A DNA stretch of 64,000 bases, from contig JAKOGI010000004.1 in assembly GCA_029747015.1 (NCBI GenBank), positions 1,173,501 through 1,237,500 on the forward strand, written 5' to 3'. Of this stretch, positions 60,761-64,000 are shown piece by piece (the stretch's first letter is position 1; every line of letters starts with the position of its first letter). Under the pieces are notes generated by a model. The model was not told the origin of the DNA. It was given only the letters and a program-made list of their open reading frames with translations, and searched no databases. A program made the translations under genes and the position numbers. Source of the DNA: Carnegiea gigantea. Taxonomy: Eukaryota > Streptophyta > Magnoliopsida > Caryophyllales > Cactaceae.

Positions 60761-61620
60761 GACTTTTTCATTTGACGCTATTTCATGATGAAAAGGATTT
60801 ATAATTGGACTTGAAATTAGTAACACCACATTGAAATAATTTTACATGCCGCACCAGATTAGTAAATGGCTTCAAATCAAACTGAAAAGTTAATTGAATT
60901 GAACGGCACTCTTTTGCTACATAATTCAAATCCATATCCAATACCTCAAAATTTCATCACTAGGCGGAGTGTAAGGAATCTGATGTAGCAGTCGTACTCC
61001 TAAATTGTAAAATTATAGAGAGATTGACCGGGTTTGATTGACCATAAATCTAAAAACCGTAGACTACTACTCCTCCACAAAAACTGGTTCTGATTTTTTG
61101 TTATCTTTCAGTAGTAGAAAGTATTAAAGTCATAAATTCTTAAGTGAGACTGTGTAATATAAAAATTATTGTAAGAAAAAGTTCTTCTAGAGGTGACTTT
61201 TTAAAGATTTTGAGGTGACTAGTGCATAATATGTTCCAGAATAATTTTTTTTTTAATTCAAATGTAACTAACACTTTATCTAACTAATAAGGATTTTTAT
61301 TGGTTAATCTTAAATGAACTATTAGTCACTCCCATTTTTTTTTTATTAAAAGTCTCATAAAAATATACATCTTGCAAGATGTCTTATATGAAATAATTGT
61401 ACGCAGGACTTCTTATTAAACAGTACTTACATACTGAAAGATATTAATCAGTACTCCTGGCTGCAGAACTATACTATTCAATACCTTTCAGTATGTACCT
61501 TTCATTATCTACAGTTTAGCTATACCTCTCAATTTCTTCTGGTACCATTAAATCTTTTCTAGCATGTTCAACACATTCAGTACCTTATTTAATTTGGAGT
61601 CCAACAGGGCAAGTCATAGG
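60761..61620. other. Spacer before the second duplication unit
   Basis: AT-rich. Repeated TTCAGTA(C/T)(C/T)T-like motifs occur at 61440-61590. No supported gene. Confidence 0.4.
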
Positions 61621-61639
61621 TGCTTAATTCAAGTGCCAT

Positions 61640-61850
61640 AAGCTGATGACTATATGTTGTGCCATTGTGTGGTCAACTGATGATTTATCCCTGGTCGGAT
61701 TTGCTAATATTAATCCAACAACTTAAGTAGCTTATTAAATTCCCAGCTGATGACAAACAATTGATCTTCAAGAGTTGATAACTATGCACTGTACCATGGT
61801 GTGGTCACTTGCAGTCAATTCCTAGTTGGTTCATCCAAGAACTTAACAAA
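61640..61850. repeat. Short internal tandem repeat in duplication unit 2
   Basis: Two diverged ~130-bp copies. Each contains GATGACTATATGTTGTGCCA or GATAACTATGCACTGTACCA, then TGTGGTCA, a CCTGGTCGG/CCTAGTTGG block and ATCCAA(C/G)AACTTAA. Unit 1 has one such block at 58575-58670 and a partial copy near 58735. Confidence 0.6.
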
Positions 61851-62334
61851 AAGACCAAATAGGATTAGGCTGATATTTATAGATAATAGATCCAATCTGT
61901 GAGTTTTGATTTGGATTTATATCTTGAATAGTAATGAATTTTGATGTTGCCATAATTTGGTAACTTACTTTGTTTATGAATTTCTTTACCACTGCTTACT
62001 TTGATTACTTTGCTTTTTTTTCCCCAACCATTCTAAGTATACTAACAAAATAAATATCGAATTTCTATTAACATAAGGTGGTATAACTAGATGAAAAATA
62101 TCACCATAAAAATGGGAGATTTTTAATGATAAAAATTAAAATCAACAATCATATATAAAGTGTCATTAAGATGGGTTTTGTCATTAAGACCAAAGTTCCA
62201 TTTACTCCATACAATATGTCATTAATTTCAAGAATGTACATAACTGAAGTCCTTTTTTTGGACGTCCCACCATAGGAACATGCAACTATGCAAGTCGCAT
62301 TACAATAAAATGAAATAAATATCAACACAAAGAA

Positions 62335-62526
62335 GGGGAGCCTTGGAGCAACGGTAAGGTTGTCTCCGTGTGACCAAAAGGTCACGAATTCAAGCCGTGG
62401 AATCAGCCACTGATAAAGTCAGGTTAGACTGCCCACAATTCACCCATTGGGGTACGGCCCTTCTCCGGACCCTGCGTGAATGCGGGATGCTTGTGCACTG
62501 GGCTGCTCTTTTTTTTTTTTTTTTTT
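62335..62526 (+). mobile_element. Au-type SINE
   Basis: A tRNA-derived head GGGGAGCCTTGGAGCAACGG includes box A. Box B lies in AAGGTCACGAATTCAAGCCG. The body has the Au-family hallmarks CAGCCACTG, GGTACGGCCCTTCTCCGGAC and TGCACTGGGCTGCTC, and the tail is poly-T. Direct repeats ATCAACACAA (62321-62330, 62528-62537) flank it. It is absent from the matching position in duplication unit 1 (near 59575), so it inserted after the duplication. Confidence 0.92.
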
Positions 62527-62537
62527 AATCAACACAA

Positions 62538-62706
62538 GTTGGTTCAAATGGTTTAGTACTTGTTCCCTTAAGTAAGGTCTCAGATTTGTGTCTTGTGAAT
62601 GGAGAAAATCTGTGATGGAAGAACTCTACCTCTTGTTTGGTCAACAGTAGTTCGATTACAATGAAATAAAAGATGGAAGATTTAAAAAATAAATAAATAA
62701 ATAAAT
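62538..62706 (+). mobile_element. Possible second tRNA-related SINE
   Basis: Directly after the Au SINE, TTGGTTCAAATGGTTTAGTA and a later GGTCTCAGATTTGTGTC resemble degenerate A- and B-box regions. A TAAATAAATAAATAAATT tail follows at 62688. This block is also missing from duplication unit 1. The family is not identified. Confidence 0.4.
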
Positions 62707-63289
62707 TCAAACTGACAACTTAAAATGTTTGAAGCAACACATTAATTTTAAACACTATTGGCATGGCATTTAAACTAAAATGTTAGTAGTAGAAGCAACT
62801 TAGGCAAAAATACACCTAATAAATTAGACATAAACAAAGACAATGACATAATTATTCAAATTTTAACTCAAACAACAGCTTAAACTGATGGTTGAAACAT
62901 TGGAAATAGGATTCATATTCTAACAACTATAATTCGTATAATGAGAACAGCTAAAAATCTAGCCAAATGACCATTAACAGCATTCTTTTCAAGAACGCAT
63001 GAATCTAGCAATATGTTCTTGGATGCTCGATCTTGCAACTCAACATACAACATTACTATCAAAAGACCTAAATGAACTATTGTTTATCTTTTTTTTTATT
63101 TTGGACCTAAAACAAGACAAAATTAGCCCATGATAGATCAAAAAAGCACGATTAAATTTTTTTGATTAGGATCAGACATTAATATGACAATGTATTCACA
63201 GTTTCGCATCATACTCATACATTCTTGGTGGAGATCATCACAAATTAACAACCACTATAGATCCCTGTTCAATCGTCATACATGTAGGA

Positions 63290-63649
63290 TTAAGAGAATA
63301 AGAAAGAGTAATCTCTAGACTGCCTTATCTGCGTAATCTTCCTCCATCTCTCTTCTTCGTCTCTATTATTATACCTAATCACCTTTTGCTTCGACTCTTG
63401 TTCATGATTTTCTTGCTTAGTTTTCTTCGAGCATCTCTCATTACGCTCTTCTTCATGCTTGATCAGTTTGCGCTTTGCTTCTTTAACTTGTAGGTCAATC
63501 TTCCTCCTCGGTCGCTCTTCAACTTCTTCTCCAACTCGGGTAATCAGTTTTTCGGGTTCGTGGGATGCAACTGATTGCGAAGGGATGGTCTTGGTGAATC
63601 TAATCTTCTCGGAGCTATTTAGGGCGGGAAATATTACGGTTATCTTCAT
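63290..63649 (-). CDS. Small basic protein, MKITVIFPALN family, member C
   Basis: An intronless 119-codon frame, the tandem duplicate of member B. It shares MKITVIFPALNSSEKI and FTKTI, the helix VKEAKRKLIKHEEERNERC, KVIRYNNRDEEERWRKI and the exact end SRDYSFLFS. The variable zone lies at residues 22-50. A compensating indel pair near residues 80-100 keeps the length at 119, so the frame has been preserved. TATA-like at 63814-63823, CACCGCCA at 63902-63909 and AAACCCTA motifs lie upstream. Function is unknown. The protein is soluble by composition and strongly basic, and nuclear or RNA-binding roles are possible but not shown. Confidence 0.7.
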   Translation of the reverse strand: MKITVIFPALNSSEKIRFTKTIPSQSVASHEPEKLITRVGEEVEERPRRKIDLQVKEAKRKLIKHEEERNERCSKKTKQENHEQESKQKVIRYNNRDEEERWRKITQIRQSRDYSFLFS

Positions 63650-63940
63650 TTTTAGTAGTTGTTTTTAGGGTTTCTAGGGTTTAGGAAATTAGGAATCCTT
63701 TATTCCTTTTGTTGCAAAGGGGTTCGAGAGCGGAGACCAATTAATCAATCAGGAAAAGGTCGAGGTAGTAGTGTTTAGGATTTAGGGTTTAAAGCAGAAG
63801 AGGGGTGTTCTTGGTATATTTACTGTTTAGAGTTCTGGGAATATGAGAATTCGAATGGAGAGTGGAGACAGGAAGATTGCTCAGCAATCCAAGTTGCTTG
63901 TCTGGCGGTGCAATGCTTAGCTTGATGCCCACGCAAAATG
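63650..63940 (-). promoter_or_regulatory. Promoter and leader of member C
   Basis: Same layout as for member B. CTAAGCATTGCACCGCCAGA (63901-63920), TATA-like AAATATACC (63814-63823), and three AAACCCTA-type motifs near 63668, 63680 and 63783. The 20-base block is identical between B and C. Confidence 0.5.
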
Positions 63941-64000
63941 AATTAATGAAATAATTATTTGAAAAAACAAAGCGAGATAGAGAGAGCGGGCAATTTTTTC

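Larger units (their letters stand above)
58560..63940. repeat. Tandem segmental duplication, ~3.1-kb spacing
   Basis: Copy 1 (about 58560-60760) and copy 2 (about 61620-63940) are collinear. Both contain GATTGATCCCTGGTC/GATTTATCCCTGGTC, then ATTAATCCAA...AACTTAAGTA, CATACA(G/A)(A)ATGTCAT, TGCAACTXTGCAAGT-type and GAATCTAGCAAT blocks. The gene (60122-60481, 63290-63649) and its promoter follow. Offsets rise from about 3,065 to 3,170 along the unit because copy 2 gained a SINE and other insertions and lost small pieces. The duplication carries members B and C. Confidence 0.82.

Noticed and set aside
62335..62420. Possible tRNA gene
   Set aside because: Box A and B belong to an Au SINE with body, poly-T tail and TSD. 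No cloverleaf with an anticodon arm is supported.

Overview
The window is nuclear DNA of a flowering plant, most likely a eudicot. The genes are split by GT-AG introns of up to 6 kb. Between them lie nested LTR retrotransposons, hAT, Mutator-like (MULE) and PIF/Harbinger DNA transposons, LINE remnants and an Au-type SINE. The species cannot be named from sequence alone.

Two conserved host genes are reconstructed exon by exon, both on the plus strand. LSM2 (23826-30240, 3 coding exons, 93 aa) encodes an Sm-like subunit of the U6 snRNA and mRNA-decay rings. The second (39871-46510, 7 exons, 370 aa) encodes a zinc-finger plus DEDDh exonuclease of the REXO4 type. A third locus (55751-63649, minus strand) carries three paralogous intronless ORFs for small, very basic proteins that begin MKITVIFPALN. 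I do not recognise this family. Two of the copies lie in a tandem segmental duplication with a spacing of about 3.1 kb.

Layout. 1-3651 holds repeats and the 5' half of a decayed Copia element (minus strand) whose LTR is split by a hAT-type element with a perfect 8-bp target-site duplication (TSD). 4334-6649 is a probable solo LTR. 7109-22531 is a Copia element (minus, TSD CTCCT) broken in its pol gene by a complete 10,044-bp non-autonomous LTR element (9475-19518, TSD ATAGT). That inner element has 3.2-kb LTRs and no recognisable gag or pol, i.e. it is LARD-like. A second hAT-type element (20895-21411) sits between the Copia zinc knuckle and protease regions.

23.3-30.5 kb is LSM2, whose 6-kb second intron holds a sense-oriented LINE fragment and a 195-bp tandem duplication. 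30559-31942 is a third hAT-type element with an exact 8-bp TSD. 32637-37973 is a MULE-like element (9-bp TSD) that contains a PIF/Harbinger derivative with a nearly intact Myb-like ORF1 but only a stub of transposase. 39.6-46.5 kb is the exonuclease gene. 48671-54043 is an autonomous-type MULE with TIRs over 100 bp and a broken transposase. 57.0-58.0 kb is a LINE zinc-finger and RNase H remnant. 58.5-63.95 kb is the tandem duplication with the small basic-protein genes, one copy later hit by an Au SINE.

The two conserved genes and the paralogue cluster are the only loci that look like host genes. All other coding-like sequence belongs to mobile elements, nearly all disabled.
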